NCBI RefSeq assembly: GCF_014839835.1
Contig: NC_071646.1
Span: 3,658,001 to 3,722,000, forward strand
Source: Dryobates pubescens
Taxonomy: Eukaryota > Chordata > Aves > Piciformes > Picidae
DNA: 64,000 nucleotides
Reading direction: 5' to 3'
The number at the start of each line of letters is the position of its first letter. Position 1 is the first letter of the stretch. Both the position numbers and the translations under genes were made by a program. The notes beneath the pieces are model-generated. The model was not told where the DNA came from and did not search any database. It worked only from the letters and a program-made list of their open reading frames with translations. This document shows, one piece after another, positions 58,046-64,000 of the stretch.

Positions 58046-58051
58046 TTTATT
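58046..58051 (-). terminator. Candidate proximal poly(A) signal of GUCA1A
   Basis: TTTATT on the plus strand reads AATAAA about 820 nt after the GUCA1A stop. A second hexamer at 57509-57514 would extend the 3' UTR to about 1.36 kb, across a CpG-rich block. Confidence 0.4.
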
Positions 58052-58444
58052 GCACGGCTGAGGAGACTGCAGGAATATTCCTACAGGCTTGCAAAACTCT
58101 GCCCCCTCGGGTGGCTGCTGCTGCAGCCCGTGGTGGTTTAACACAGCCCTTCCAGATATTGCAAGGAGAAAATGCCCTTAAAGTTCAGCGAGCTGGTGAG
58201 GAAGGCACCATTCTGTGGGTTTAATGCTTTCTGAACAAAGGAAAGTCAACTGCCTTCTCCACACTCCTTCTAGCCCACAGAAATCTGGATCTGGCAGTGT
58301 CGCTAATGATTGCTAACTGAATGACCAAACCTGCTGATCTCCTGCTCTGGAAACTGATATGGGAAGAGAAGGTTCAGGTTTGCTCCCTGGGTTTTGTACA
58401 TGTGTCCTTTGCGGACCCCCTCTCACCAGCACCAGGGTGAGTTC

Positions 58445-58514
58445 TGAGGCTCCTCTCAGGACCCAGCCTCCCTGAGGCTCCTTTCAGGACTCAGCCTCAC
58501 TGAGGTTCCTCTCC
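58445..58514. repeat. 28-bp tandem repeat, 2.5 units, in the GUCA1A 3' UTR region
   Basis: Units start TGAGGCTCCTCTCAGGAC and continue into CAGCCTCCC, with small substitutions. The tract lies about 400 nt past the GUCA1A stop in the transcript direction. Confidence 0.8.
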
Positions 58515-58872
58515 TTGGTGCATCCTCTCTTGCCATATCCAGGCCCCATGGTCTCCTTGGCAGTCCCAGGAGTAGATGTGCACTTGCAGCATAACGAGCC
58601 ACCATCCCAGCACCCCTTCTTCACAGCAGCCTATCCTCTCACCAGCTGTGCCAGGCAGGGCCAGGGCAGTGCCTGGTGAGCCCTGGGCTCCCCTGAACCC
58701 TCTGCCAGAGGAGCAGCACCTTTGGAGCAGAGCCCGGTCCCTGCACTAGCAGGATAGTCTATCGCTGGTGGCACTGGTGCTGGGACAGCTCACCAGCTCC
58801 CACAGCCACAGCCTGACTTGTCTTTATAATGCAAGGGGGAAAGGTGGAGGCAATGGGAAGGTGTCCAGGAGC

Positions 58873-64000
<5,128 letters not shown>

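Overview
This 64 kb window is vertebrate nuclear DNA, almost certainly avian. Every gene is split by GT-AG introns. About 35 short pieces of the CR1 LINE are scattered through it, ending in the octamer-like tail typical of bird CR1 (ATTCTATG or ATTCTGTG). The gene order fits the bird microchromosome equivalent to chicken chromosome 26. CR1 is denser than I would expect for chicken, so a CR1-rich lineage such as woodpeckers and allies is possible, but that is only inference. I recognised no endogenous retrovirus, DNA transposon, tRNA, rRNA or CRISPR array.

Left part (1-15.8 kb): a CR1-littered flank with a long GGAA/GAAA microsatellite, then two intact head-to-tail copies of HSD11B1 (11-beta-hydroxysteroid dehydrogenase type 1). 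Each has six coding exons of identical lengths (88, 131, 112, 186, 144 and 221 nt) and encodes 293 aa with the full SDR catalytic set. Middle part (16-37 kb, promoters to 41.3 kb): TRAF3IP3 (+, 15 coding exons that I could join in frame, 521 aa), C1orf74 (-, single exon) and IRF6 (-, seven coding exons, 460 aa, CpG-island promoter near 41 kb). This repeats the human 1q32.2 order HSD11B1-TRAF3IP3-C1orf74-IRF6.

Right part (41-64 kb): a gene-poor spacer, then the photoreceptor pair GUCA1B (GCAP2, +, 198 aa) and GUCA1A (GCAP1, -, first exon cut by the window end). They are arranged tail to tail as at human 6p21.1. The window therefore spans a junction between two blocks that are separate in human.

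The genes form no single pathway: cortisol/cortisone interconversion, lymphocyte TRAF3 signalling, an uncharacterised UPF0739 protein, an epidermal transcription factor and two Ca2+ sensors of retinal guanylate cyclase. The oddest structure is in TRAF3IP3. The 3' end of its penultimate exon, including the 5' splice site, has been amplified into a roughly 16-copy minisatellite. A second donor of the same gene also sits at the edge of a small tandem repeat. Other points of interest are mosaic divergence between the HSD11B1 copies, CR1 3' ends lying just upstream of several splice acceptors, and many short 18-55 bp VNTRs.
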